A DNA stretch of 64,000 nucleotides from assembly GCF_003333265.1 (NCBI RefSeq), contig NZ_QOLB01000156.1, positions 50,414-114,413 on the forward strand, given 5' to 3'. Origin of the DNA: Candidatus Halocynthiibacter alkanivorans (GTDB lineage: Bacteria > Pseudomonadota > Alphaproteobacteria > Rhodobacterales > Rhodobacteraceae). Numbering within the stretch: the first letter of the stretch is position 1; each line of letters begins with the position of its first letter. Below are positions 44,077-52,479 of this stretch, piece after piece. Both the position numbers and the translations under genes were made by a program. The notes under the pieces were generated by a model, which saw only the letters and a list, made by a program, of their open reading frames with translations, ran no database searches and was not told the origin of the DNA.

Positions 44077-45462
44077 TTACAGCTCCAGCAGGGCGGGCAG
44101 CGCCGCCAGCAGGGCGCGGGTGCCCTGCCCCATGCCGCCTTTGGGGCGGGCGGGCAAGGCGGCAGGCTGCCAGCCATAGATGTCAAAATGCATATAGCGC
44201 TCAGACTCAGTCACGAAGCGGCGCAGGAACAGCGCGGCGGTGATGGTGCCGGCGAAACCGCCTTTGGGCGCATTGTCCAGATCCGCGACGCCGGGTTCGA
44301 TCATCTTCTCATAGGGTTCATGGAACGGCAGCCGCCAGACCGGGTCCGCCACCTGATGCGCGGCGGATTGCACCGCCAGCGCGTCGGCTTCATCGCCGGC
44401 GAAAAACGGCGCCAGGTCAGGGCCGACCGCAACACGCGCAGCCCCGGTCAGTGTCGCCATGGAGATGATCAGATCCGGGCAGTCTTCATCCGCCAGCGCC
44501 AGCGCATCGGCCAGCACCAGCCGGCCTTCGGCATCGGTGTTGTTGATTTCAACCGTCAGGCCTTTGCGTGACGTGAGAATGTCCTGGGGACGGAACGCAG
44601 CGCCTGACACAGCGTTTTCCACCGCGGGAATCAGCACCCGCAACTGAAGCTTCAGCCCCAGCGACATGATCATATGCGCCAGTCCCAGCACTGCTGCGGC
44701 GCCGCCCATGTCCTTTTTCATCAGCCCCATCGAGGCGCCGGGTTTCAGGTTCAGACCGCCAGTGTCAAAACAAACCCCCTTGCCCACCAGGGTCAGCGTC
44801 GGGCCGGTATCGCCCCAGCGCATATCGATCAGCCGCGGCGCCCGTGGCGAAGCGCGCCCCACCGCGTGGATCATCGGAAACCCCTGGGACAGCAAAGCTT
44901 CGCCCACGGTGACAGAGACTTTGGCACCATGATCCGCGGCCAGTTGGCGCGCCGCCGTCTCCAGCTCAGAAGGTCCCATATCGGAAGATGGCGTATTGAT
45001 CAGGTCCCGGGTCAGAGCTTCGCCCGCCGCGATGATCTCCAGCGCCGCTGCGTCCACGCCTGTTGGCGCCACCAGACGGGCCCCGGGCCGGGGTGCATGT
45101 GCATACCGGTCATAGCGATAGCCTGCCAGCAACCAGCCCAGCGCCGCCTCGTTCAGATCGTCGCCTTCAAGCTCTGCGTGCAGCACATAGGTTCCGGCGG
45201 GTAATTTGGTCCGCGCCGCCGCCAGCGCAAAACGTCCGCGGGCGCGGGCGCGGGCATCGCCAAGACCGGCCACAGCAAAAGCAGCTGCGCCGTCCTTGTC
45301 CGGCACCAGGGCAACTTCGCCGATGCCTGCAGAAAACTCCAGCATATCAAGCCAGTGGCGCGCCTGGGGCGTTTGCCCGGCGCGCCAGTCTGCCAGCGTT
45401 TCTTTGCTCAGCGCATAAAGTGGTAAAGCGTCGTCAGAGGCGGGCGCGAATTGCAGGGGCAT
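44077..45462 (-). CDS. M17 leucyl aminopeptidase family protein
   Basis: Dinuclear metal aminopeptidase, 461 residues, cytosolic. C-terminal catalytic domain: VGKGVCFDTGGLNLKPGASM (metal Asp and active Lys), KKDMGGAA, NTDAEGRLVLADALALAD (metal Asp/Glu and active Arg), SMATLTGAARVAVG. The N-terminal domain is shorter and divergent compared with E. coli PepA. Start ATG 45462. Upstream gene of an operon with the NlpC/P60 peptidase. Confidence 0.9.
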   Translation of the reverse strand: MPLQFAPASDDALPLYALSKETLADWRAGQTPQARHWLDMLEFSAGIGEVALVPDKDGAAAFAVAGLGDARARARGRFALAAARTKLPAGTYVLHAELEGDDLNEAALGWLLAGYRYDRYAHAPRPGARLVAPTGVDAAALEIIAAGEALTRDLINTPSSDMGPSELETAARQLAADHGAKVSVTVGEALLSQGFPMIHAVGRASPRAPRLIDMRWGDTGPTLTLVGKGVCFDTGGLNLKPGASMGLMKKDMGGAAAVLGLAHMIMSLGLKLQLRVLIPAVENAVSGAAFRPQDILTSRKGLTVEINNTDAEGRLVLADALALADEDCPDLIISMATLTGAARVAVGPDLAPFFAGDEADALAVQSAAHQVADPVWRLPFHEPYEKMIEPGVADLDNAPKGGFAGTITAALFLRRFVTESERYMHFDIYGWQPAALPARPKGGMGQGTRALLAALPALLEL

Positions 45463-45528
45463 CGGCGGTTCCTTGGCATGTCAATACAGACCTCAGATTA
45501 GCCGGCTGCCGCGCACCTGCAAGAGGCA

Positions 45529-45903
45529 TCAGACCGAAAGGTCCTGTAAATCCCACACTGCAATCAGCGATCCTTCCCCGATCCGGGTCAGCCGCGTCAC
45601 CGTCGCCGCCAGCGCAGTGCCTTTATCGGTGACCGCCAGGGCGCTGACCTGCCCTGCCACGCGGGCAAATGCGACCATGCCGATCTGCTCGGAAATGGCC
45701 ACCATTGAGCGCGACACCCGCCGCACCTCTTCCATGTCACTGCGTTTCCACGCCTTGCCCACCTTGGCCAGACGCACCGCAAGTTCCTCCATCGCACGCG
45801 AGATTACATCTTCCGCGCCGCGCGACCCTAATTGCACGTACAAGTGCTCCAGCTTTTCACGGTCTAACCGTACTGGTTCATCAAATCTCAGATGTGTTAC
45901 CAT
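45529..45903 (-). CDS. Hypothetical helical protein
   Basis: 124 residues, family not recognised. It is predicted mostly alpha-helical: EKLEHLYVQLGSRGAEDVISRAMEELAVRLAKVGKAWKR then EEVRRVSRSMVAISEQIGMVAFARVAGQV, and ends AVWDLQDLSV. This helical layout resembles small histidine phosphotransfer-like or bundle proteins, but no His motif is apparent, so no function is inferred. Divergent from the carbonic anhydrase gene; 66 bp upstream of pepA in the same direction. Confidence 0.6.
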   Translation of the reverse strand: MVTHLRFDEPVRLDREKLEHLYVQLGSRGAEDVISRAMEELAVRLAKVGKAWKRSDMEEVRRVSRSMVAISEQIGMVAFARVAGQVSALAVTDKGTALAATVTRLTRIGEGSLIAVWDLQDLSV

Positions 45904-46053
45904 CTTAATTCACCCCAATTACTCACTGCCCCTCACGGACCGCTCCACTGTGACGGCACTGAAAAAACAAAAGGTTGAGGCCCAACTGAAATATCTCTCG
46001 AAATTCCTGAAAACCTTCACTAAATTCATCTAAGATTTGAACGAGGACGGACC

Positions 46054-46713
46054 ATGAGCGACCTGACACTGGCCAAACCCCTGCCGAGCTATCTGGTACA
46101 GCGCTATCACGGCTGGCGCGCCACCATGTACAGCGAGAACAAAGCCTGGTACCGCCGGCTCGCGAGCGAGGGCCAGCGCCCGCGTGCGATGCTGATCAGC
46201 TGCTGTGACAGCCGGGTGCACGTGACGCAAATATTTGGCGCCGACCAGGGCGAATTTTTCATTCACCGCAACATTGCCAACCTGGTACCGCCCTTTAATC
46301 CGGACGGGGATGTGCATGGCACGTCGGCGGCAGTGGAATATGCAGTGCGCTATCTGAAGGTCGCCCATATCGTGGTACTGGGCCATTCCAATTGCGGCGG
46401 GGTTCAGGGCTGCCATGACATGTGCAGCGGCGACGCGCCTGAACTGGAAGATCAAAGCTCTTTTGTTGGCCGCTGGATGGACATTTTACGGCCAAAATAT
46501 GAGATAATCAAAGATATTGAGGATCCGGAGACCCGCACCCGTGCGCTGGAAAAACAGTCGGTTATGGTGTCACTGGAGAACCTGCTGAGCTTTCCGTTTG
46601 TCCGCGAAGCGCTGGAGGCCGAGCAGATGACGCTGCATGGTTTGTGGACCGATATCGGCGAAGGCGGGCTGGAACAATACGACCCCGTGAGCGACAGCTT
46701 TGTGGTGATTTAG
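46054..46713 (+). CDS. Beta-class carbonic anhydrase
   Basis: Interconverts CO2 and bicarbonate in the cytosol. 219 residues. Zinc ligands are in ISCCDSRVHV (Cys51, with Asp52-Arg54 dyad), His111 and Cys114 (GHSNCGG), the canonical type I pattern. Start ATG 46054 with GAGGA. Divergent from the small hypothetical gene. A perfect 13-bp hairpin follows the stop. Confidence 0.94.
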   Translation: MSDLTLAKPLPSYLVQRYHGWRATMYSENKAWYRRLASEGQRPRAMLISCCDSRVHVTQIFGADQGEFFIHRNIANLVPPFNPDGDVHGTSAAVEYAVRYLKVAHIVVLGHSNCGGVQGCHDMCSGDAPELEDQSSFVGRWMDILRPKYEIIKDIEDPETRTRALEKQSVMVSLENLLSFPFVREALEAEQMTLHGLWTDIGEGGLEQYDPVSDSFVVI

Positions 46714-47189
46714 AGCGCTGTGGTGATCCGGGCCAGTGTGGACAAGCCGCTGGCCCGGATCAGACAGGCAGGGACCGGCAGGACGCGCTGCAGATCGTGC
46801 CGCGCGTGACCTGGGCATATGCCTGGCACCATATGCCCGCCGGAGATTCGCCCCGGCGCAGCATAAGCTGGCTGGTTTGACCGGTGCAGCCGGGGCAATC
46901 ACGGGCGATTGGAAACCGGTGACTGGCCTTCTGTACCGGCCCCTGCTGATATGACTGGAACACAGATTGCCGGTCCGGCACCCGCGAATATCGCTAAAAT
47001 GCCACGGAAAACCATCGCCTCACGCCACGGGTCAGCAAAAATCAGCGTTAACAGTCCGCTACACTTTACAACCACCGCGTGTGTATATGGATAAAACTGC
47101 ACGCAATGATGGGAAGTTGTGAACTGACGGGCGGCAGAGAGCGCAGCGCGCGCCGGGAGACGAATCACCCGGCGCTGCACCGGTCAGGT
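46714..47189. other. 476-bp spacer after carbonic anhydrase
   Basis: Between the convergent carbonic anhydrase and DUF4139 genes. Apart from the terminator hairpin at 46724 it shows no coding frame or RNA that I can support, although the stretch 46920-47110 is more AT-rich than its flanks. Confidence 0.45.
46724..46762 (+). terminator. Terminator-like hairpin after carbonic anhydrase
   Basis: 13-bp perfect stem TGATCCGGGCCAG / CTGGCCCGGATCA with a 13-nt loop, 10 bp after the stop. No T run, but it is stable and correctly placed. Confidence 0.55.
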
Positions 47190-48812
47190 TCAGCGCAGTA
47201 ATTTATCCAGCGGCCAGGTGATGGTATGGCGCAGCTGAACTTTGCGTTTGCCGCCTGCCTGCAGGGTGAAATCCCAGGCCAGAATGCCCTTGCGCCCGTC
47301 CAGATCCTGCACATCGGCAGCCGGGTCGGCCTGATAGGTGATCTCGAGATCCTCCTGTTCCGAATAGGGCACACGATCGATCAGCCGCAGATCCCAGGCC
47401 CGCCCGGTCAGGTTGCTGACGGTAATTTCTGCCTCTTCCACGCGTTCATTGCTGCGGCTGATAAAGCCCGCGTCGCCGGTATTGCGGTCCAGCACACGGC
47501 GCTCCAGTCGGATGCCGTTTATCGGCCCGAACCCCAGTTCCGTGCTGTCGCCCGCCACCAGCAGGTCAAGCTGTTGCGACCCCGTCATCGTGCCATCGAC
47601 ATAGAGAAAGGCGGTGCCGGGCAGAATTGGCTCAGCGCTGCTGTTGGTGAATTCCGCGACGATAAAGGCAGTCTGATCTTTGCGCGGAACGGCCTGGGCG
47701 GTGACTTTGCCGTCAAACGACAGCTGGCCCAGAGACAGGCGCAGCGCGTCTGCCTGGTCGGCAATCGAATAACGCCCCTCCAGCGCATATTCCACCACCA
47801 GCCCACCGGCCACCTGGCGTGGCGGCGGTGCGGCGCCCCTGGCGGCATCCATCGCCATTTCTTCCATCACCGGAGCCTGCGCGATCCGCGACAGCGGCTT
47901 GAATTCCGGCTCATCAAAGATCTGGTAGAGTTGCTTTGGCAAAAATCCCGGCGCGCTGCGCCCGCTCAGTTGGGCGGTGGACAGCGTCACTTTGATGTCC
48001 TGCCAGTTTTCACCACTGTTCTGGAAGACCTTCACGCCGCGCTCAACACTGACAGCACCAGTGACCGGATCCAGTTCGATATCATAGACCGGCTCCCAGC
48101 CGGCCCATTCAACCGGGGTTTTCATGCGGAGCACAGCGTCGGTGTCAGCGTCGGCAGTGACCTGAACCGCGACATAAGAACGGGCGCGCGAACCGGGGCG
48201 CAGAGCGGCAAGCGCTGCCTCGGCACGTTTCAGCTCCTCTGAGAGATCCTCCAGCGCCGGGTCCAGCCCTTCAGCGCGGATTTCTGCCGCCTGAGCAGCC
48301 TGGTCTGCGGCCAGCGTTTCACTACTGACAAGCCCGGCGAGATCGCGCAGGGTGTCCAGCGGCAGCACTGCCATGCCTTCAGAGCGCCCCAGCTGGGCCA
48401 CGAAACTCTTGCGGGCCTCTGCGGCGGCAACTTCCAGCAGGATTGCCTGCTGATCACGTTCCTGTTTGCGGATCAAGTCTTTGATGCGTTCAATTTCGGC
48501 CTCGGCAGCGGTGACGGCCTGCGATTTCGCCGGGTCCTGGGGGGGCACAAAATCATTGCGTGTGGTGACTGCACCGGTCCGGACACCGTCGATATCAATG
48601 CGCAGCCCTTCAAAATAAGCATCTCTGGGCAGGCCGGTCAGGATCAGCTGATGGGTGCCGGCGGGGATCGAAACTTCAGCGCTGCGCGACACCCAGGCGC
48701 CGCCCGGGTAGACCGTCGCCAACTGGATTTCCGGCGCGACGAGGATTTCATCGGCCTGGGCTGTACCGGCGATTGCCAGCATCACGGTGAGAAGGGGAAA
48801 AGAATAACGCAT
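47190..48812 (-). CDS. DUF4139 (mucoidy inhibitor MuiA family) protein
   Basis: 540-residue exported protein. ATG at 48812 with GGAG; signal peptide 1-20 (AGTAQA). Residues about 25-120 form the DUF4140 domain (LATVYPGGAWVSRSAEVSIPAG, LPRDAYFEGLRIDID), a coiled-coil stretch follows (about 90-200, AEAEIERIKDLIRKQERDQQ), then the beta-rich DUF4139 (WEPVYDIELDPVTGAVSVERGV to the end, including WPLDKLL). The family is named after a Myxococcus or Pseudomonas mucoidy phenotype; molecular role unknown. Predicted periplasmic. Confidence 0.83.
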   Translation of the reverse strand: MRYSFPLLTVMLAIAGTAQADEILVAPEIQLATVYPGGAWVSRSAEVSIPAGTHQLILTGLPRDAYFEGLRIDIDGVRTGAVTTRNDFVPPQDPAKSQAVTAAEAEIERIKDLIRKQERDQQAILLEVAAAEARKSFVAQLGRSEGMAVLPLDTLRDLAGLVSSETLAADQAAQAAEIRAEGLDPALEDLSEELKRAEAALAALRPGSRARSYVAVQVTADADTDAVLRMKTPVEWAGWEPVYDIELDPVTGAVSVERGVKVFQNSGENWQDIKVTLSTAQLSGRSAPGFLPKQLYQIFDEPEFKPLSRIAQAPVMEEMAMDAARGAAPPPRQVAGGLVVEYALEGRYSIADQADALRLSLGQLSFDGKVTAQAVPRKDQTAFIVAEFTNSSAEPILPGTAFLYVDGTMTGSQQLDLLVAGDSTELGFGPINGIRLERRVLDRNTGDAGFISRSNERVEEAEITVSNLTGRAWDLRLIDRVPYSEQEDLEITYQADPAADVQDLDGRKGILAWDFTLQAGGKRKVQLRHTITWPLDKLLR

Positions 48813-48872
48813 CAAAATGACTCCACTCAAACAAGTTTAAGGGAGCGTTGCGCAGGCACCGGTAAAACGCAA

Positions 48873-48894
48873 GAGGGCGCCCGGAGGCGCCCTC
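48873..48894 (-). terminator. Terminator after asd
   Basis: 9-bp perfect stem GAGGGCGCC / GGCGCCCTC with a 4-nt loop, 47 bp past the asd stop; on the minus strand it is followed by TTGCGTTTTA. Confidence 0.6.
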
Positions 48895-48941
48895 AATATC
48901 AGCAACTCATTGCAGAGCTGCGGCATGTAACCCGGCGGGAT

Positions 48942-49964
48942 TCAGCCTTTTTTCAGGATCCGGCGGCCCAGCAGTTCGGCGATCTGAACCGCGTTCAGCG
49001 CCGCGCCTTTGCGCAGGTTGTCGGAGACACACCAGAAGTTCAGACCGTTGTCGATGGTGCTGTCCTGACGGATGCGCGATACAAACGTGGCGAAATCACC
49101 GACACATTCGACCGGCGTGGCGTAACCACCGTCTTCGCGTTTGTCGATCACCAGGATGCCGGGTGCTTCGCGCAGGATGTCGCGGGCTTCATCTTCGTCC
49201 AGAAAGTCTTCGGTCTCGATATTGATCGCTTCCGAATGGCCGACAAACACCGGCACGCGCACACAGGTGGCGGTGACTTTGATGCTCTTGTCGATGATCT
49301 TCTTGGTCTCGGCGACCATCTTCCACTCTTCTTTGGTGGAGCCATCATCGAGGAACACGTCGATATGGGGAATCACGTTGAAAGCGATCTGCTTGGTAAA
49401 GGTCTTTGGCGGTTTGTTATCAGTCGGGTTGTAGATCGACTTGGTTTGATCCCACAGCTCGTCGATACCGGATGTGCCCGCGCCGGACACCGACTGGTAG
49501 GTCGAGACCACCACGCGTTTGATTGTGGCACGGTCATGCAGCGGTTTCAGCGCCACAACCATCTGCGCGGTCGAGCAGTTGGGGTTGGCGATAATGTTTT
49601 TCTGCGCATAGCCTACGATCGCGTCCGGGTTCACTTCCGGCACGATCAGCGGCACCTGGGGGTCATAGCGGTACAGCGAGCTGTTATCGATGACAACACA
49701 GCCAGTGGCGGCCGCTCTGGGCGCGTATTTTTTGGTGGCGTCAGAGCCGATCGCAAACAACGCGATATCCCAACCGGTGAAGTCAAACGTGTCGAGATCA
49801 AGTGTCTTCATCGTCTTGTCGCCAAAGCTGACTTCGGTTCCCAGAGACTTGCGGGACGCCAGAACGGCGATCTCATCTACGGGGAATTCGCGTTCAGCGA
49901 GAATGTTCAGCATTTCGCGGCCCACATTACCTGTGGCACCGACGACGGCGACTTTGTAGCCCAT
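48942..49964 (-). CDS. asd: Aspartate-semialdehyde dehydrogenase
   Basis: Reduces beta-aspartyl phosphate to aspartate semialdehyde for lysine, threonine, methionine and diaminopimelate. 340 residues from the ATG at 49964 (AAGGAG six bases upstream); an in-frame upstream TTG/ATG region is not needed. NADP motif VVGATGNVGREML, catalytic Cys130 in NPNCSTAQ, the block SVSGAGTSGIDEL and the C-terminal ALNAVQIAELLGRRIL. Monocistronic. Confidence 0.95.
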   Translation of the reverse strand: MGYKVAVVGATGNVGREMLNILAEREFPVDEIAVLASRKSLGTEVSFGDKTMKTLDLDTFDFTGWDIALFAIGSDATKKYAPRAAATGCVVIDNSSLYRYDPQVPLIVPEVNPDAIVGYAQKNIIANPNCSTAQMVVALKPLHDRATIKRVVVSTYQSVSGAGTSGIDELWDQTKSIYNPTDNKPPKTFTKQIAFNVIPHIDVFLDDGSTKEEWKMVAETKKIIDKSIKVTATCVRVPVFVGHSEAINIETEDFLDEDEARDILREAPGILVIDKREDGGYATPVECVGDFATFVSRIRQDSTIDNGLNFWCVSDNLRKGAALNAVQIAELLGRRILKKG

Positions 49965-50053
49965 GTGGCTCTCCTTCATCTCGTTTAGCATGGGACGGGT
50001 GTCTGCCGGGGCAGACGCGGCCTGATAGCGGAATTTGACGCCAGGGGAAAGGG

Positions 50054-50773
50054 TCAGCGCATCGCAATCAGGTGGAATCTGTCATCCCGGGCGATCAAAT
50101 CCTGCACAAAGGCGCTTTCCGAGCTGAAATCATGCGGCACCTGGTCGGCGCGGCGGCTGCCCGACAATGACTGGCTGGCGAAAAAATCGAATCCATAAAG
50201 GGTGATTTGTGCCGACTCGGTGGTAGCAAGCAGGTCGATCAACATCGCCCCGGTGGTCGGCGCCCCGCCCAGCCGCGTTTGCAGGGCGCGAAAGGCGGTC
50301 AGCGGGTAGAGATAGAAATCGGCCCGGCGCGCGATCTTCAGGGACAGCCGTTTGCGCTTGGGCGACATCCAGAGAATGCGTGCAGGGCTGATACGCTCCA
50401 GCTTTGCGTCCGGCAGCGATGTTGCCAGCGCCAGCCAGGTGGTGCGGCTGCCATGAGACCGCGCGGAGGGCATCGGTGCCCGGTTGATGCGGATCACGAT
50501 GTCCGCAGCGTCAATCGCCGCCCCCTGGTCCGTCTCCGCCAGCGCCCGCGCGTTGCCGACAAGCGCCACGGATTTGCCTTCCAGCTCCTCCATCAGATCC
50601 ACCACGGACACCGACCATGGCAGCAGAGTATCCTGTTTGCGTCGCCGCCGTTGCAGCGCAAAGATCAGTCGCGTCAGCAGACCTGCGGGTTTCAGCGCTG
50701 GCTTTTTCTGCGAGTCGCCAGCGCGTAATGCGGCAGCGGCTGCAGCCCAGGAGTCCTGTTCATCGCCCATCAT
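50054..50773 (-). CDS. GT29 family (sialyltransferase-like) glycosyltransferase
   Basis: 239 residues with an order of motifs matching the animal-type sialyltransferase family GT29. The L-motif region is residues 69-118 (VALVGNARAL, IDAADIVIRINRAP, GSRTTWLA), the S-motif region 170-197 (GGAPTTGAMLIDLL, ITLYGFDFF), and the VS-like His-x4-Glu is His214-Glu219. N-terminal 50 residues are basic, without a clear membrane segment, so it is likely cytosolic or peripheral. Substrate unknown: sialic, pseudaminic, or Kdo-like sugars are possible. It follows the GT4 gene with an ATGA overlap, suggesting they build the same glycan. Confidence 0.75.
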   Translation of the reverse strand: MMGDEQDSWAAAAAALRAGDSQKKPALKPAGLLTRLIFALQRRRRKQDTLLPWSVSVVDLMEELEGKSVALVGNARALAETDQGAAIDAADIVIRINRAPMPSARSHGSRTTWLALATSLPDAKLERISPARILWMSPKRKRLSLKIARRADFYLYPLTAFRALQTRLGGAPTTGAMLIDLLATTESAQITLYGFDFFASQSLSGSRRADQVPHDFSSESAFVQDLIARDDRFHLIAMR

Positions 50774-51855
50774 GCCTGTTCCAAAAGATCACGATAGATG
50801 GCGATCAGACGTTCGGCTTCGCCTTCAATGCGGAAATGCGCCAGCACATGCGCCCGTGCGGCGCTTGCCCCTGCCACCATGCGCTCCGGATCCGCAAGCC
50901 AGGCCATGCTGGCCTCTGCCAGCGCCGCGACATCGTCACGCGCCACCAGCGTGCCCACCGCACCATCCGCAAGCAGTTCTTCAAAGGCGCCGACCCGGGT
51001 GGCGACGCAGGGCACGCCACAGGCCATCGCCTCCAGCGGTGTCAGGCCAAAGCCTTCCCAACGTTGAGGCGCCACGAACAGATCAAGCACCTGATACCAG
51101 GCCGCGACCTGATGCACCGGCACTTCCGGCAGAAACAGGATGCGCTCTGCCAGGCCTTCTGCCGCCACGCGTTTTTTCAGCCCGTCCAGAAAGGCCGTGT
51201 GTTTTTCGGTCGCCCGCCCCATCACCAGCGCAGTGTGGCCAGGCAGGTCCGGCAGGATGCGGATCATTGCATCGACAAAAGCGTCGGTGCCTTTCTGGTG
51301 CCGGATCCGGCCATAACAGCCGATCAGCACGTCATCGGGCAGGCCGAGTTTCTGGCGCAGCGCAGTCCGGTCGCCGGCCGGCTGAAAATCATCGGTATTG
51401 ATACCGTGATGGCTGACCGTGGCGTCGCACTCCAGATAGGATTGCGTTTTATGCGAAGTGGCGATCACCGCGTCCATCCGGGAGATCAGCCATTTGGTAT
51501 AGCCGCTGTGCTGGCGCTGAGAGGCCGAAGTGAACAGGAGTTTCAGCTTGCTGCGGAACAGGTTTTTCAGCACCAGCCCCAGCAGCATTTCCACATTGCG
51601 CCGTGCATGCCAGACGCGGGTGCGCCGCGACAGGAACGGCAGTTTCCAAAGCGCGATATGGGGCAAATAGTCCGGCAGCCCAGGCCCGGTGGCCACCACG
51701 CCCATTTGTTCGGCCTGGATTGGCACCAGGCGCACAATAGTCGAAGTCACACCAGAGAGGCGGCGTTTCAGATTGGGGGCGATCACCTCGATGGACCCGG
51801 TGGGTATCCGGGCTGGTGCGCCTGCTGTTTTCCGGTCTGGGTTCTGGGCTGGCAT
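50770..51855 (-). CDS. Glycosyltransferase family 4
   Basis: GT-B fold transferase of 361 residues, start ATG 51855 with AAGGATCTC; the open frame upstream of it lacks homology. The C-terminal GT4 half has IGCYGRIRHQKGTDAFVDAM, AAWYQVLDLFVAPQRWEGFGLTPLEAMACGVPCVATRVGAF (the E-x7-E motif), and LVARDDVAALAE. The N-terminal half (TSASQRQHSGYTKWLISRMDAVIATS) matches cytosolic sugar transferases acting on LPS or exopolysaccharide. Pairs with the GT29-like gene by ATGA. Confidence 0.9.
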   Translation of the reverse strand: MPAQNPDRKTAGAPARIPTGSIEVIAPNLKRRLSGVTSTIVRLVPIQAEQMGVVATGPGLPDYLPHIALWKLPFLSRRTRVWHARRNVEMLLGLVLKNLFRSKLKLLFTSASQRQHSGYTKWLISRMDAVIATSHKTQSYLECDATVSHHGINTDDFQPAGDRTALRQKLGLPDDVLIGCYGRIRHQKGTDAFVDAMIRILPDLPGHTALVMGRATEKHTAFLDGLKKRVAAEGLAERILFLPEVPVHQVAAWYQVLDLFVAPQRWEGFGLTPLEAMACGVPCVATRVGAFEELLADGAVGTLVARDDVAALAEASMAWLADPERMVAGASAARAHVLAHFRIEGEAERLIAIYRDLLEQA

Positions 51856-51927
51856 GGTGAGATCCTTGTATCCGCCCTGATATCTACCCGCCGCCCGTGC
51901 TGCTGGGAAGCGCAATCGACGCCCGCT

Positions 51928-52350
51928 TCAGGCCGAATTCAACAGCAGGCTGGTTTCAGAGTTCAGCACACCCGGGATATCGCGGATTTTACGCAGCACC
52001 TGGTCAAAGCTGCGCAGATCGCTGGCCCGGATCTCGGCGACCAGATCCCAGGCGCCATTGGTAGAATGCAGCGCATGCACATGGGGGATGGCGCGCAGGC
52101 TGCGCACCACCGAGCGCGACATCGAGCCCTGCAGCTCAATGGTGGTGATCGCGCGCACCATTTCGCGGTCCTCCAGATCGGTTTCGATGGTAAAACGACG
52201 GATGGTGCCGCTCTCCACCAGCCGGTCGAGCCGCGATTTCACCGTAGCGCGCGCCACGCCGGTGGCCTGGGCCAGTTCGGTGACCGAGGCACGCGCGTTG
52301 CGCTTCAGCGCCGCCAGCAGCCGGTGATCGGTTTCGGTGATTTCAGTCAT
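51928..52350 (-). CDS. Lrp/AsnC family transcriptional regulator
   Basis: 140 residues. N-terminal HTH: TDHRLLAALKRNARASVTELAQATGVARATVKSRLDRLVESG (about 7-48). C-terminal RAM domain: MVRAITTIELQGSMSRSVVRSL, HVHALHSTNGAWDLVAEIRASD. Divergent from arginase with a 129-bp spacer that carries TGCA-centred inverted repeats. By position it is the likely activator of arginase and ornithine cyclodeaminase genes, as in other alphaproteobacteria. Confidence 0.92.
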   Translation of the reverse strand: MTEITETDHRLLAALKRNARASVTELAQATGVARATVKSRLDRLVESGTIRRFTIETDLEDREMVRAITTIELQGSMSRSVVRSLRAIPHVHALHSTNGAWDLVAEIRASDLRSFDQVLRKIRDIPGVLNSETSLLLNSA

Positions 52351-52379
52351 ACGCGCCCAATCTGCAAGAATACCCCGCC

Positions 52380-52435
52380 AAAATGCACCATTGAGCGTGC
52401 AATTTGAACATATTTCTCACTTTTGCACTGCATTT
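52380..52435. promoter_or_regulatory. Candidate Lrp sites in the lrp-arginase spacer
   Basis: AAATGCAC (52381-52388) and GTGCAATTT (52397-52405) form an inverted repeat, and TTTTGCACTGCATTT (52421-52435) repeats the TGCA-flanked-by-A/T pattern. This suits Lrp-type operators. Inference from position and symmetry only. Confidence 0.4.
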
Positions 52436-52479
52436 CGACAAGTCATCCTTGGGACAAGACCGTGACACAGGAAAATCAG

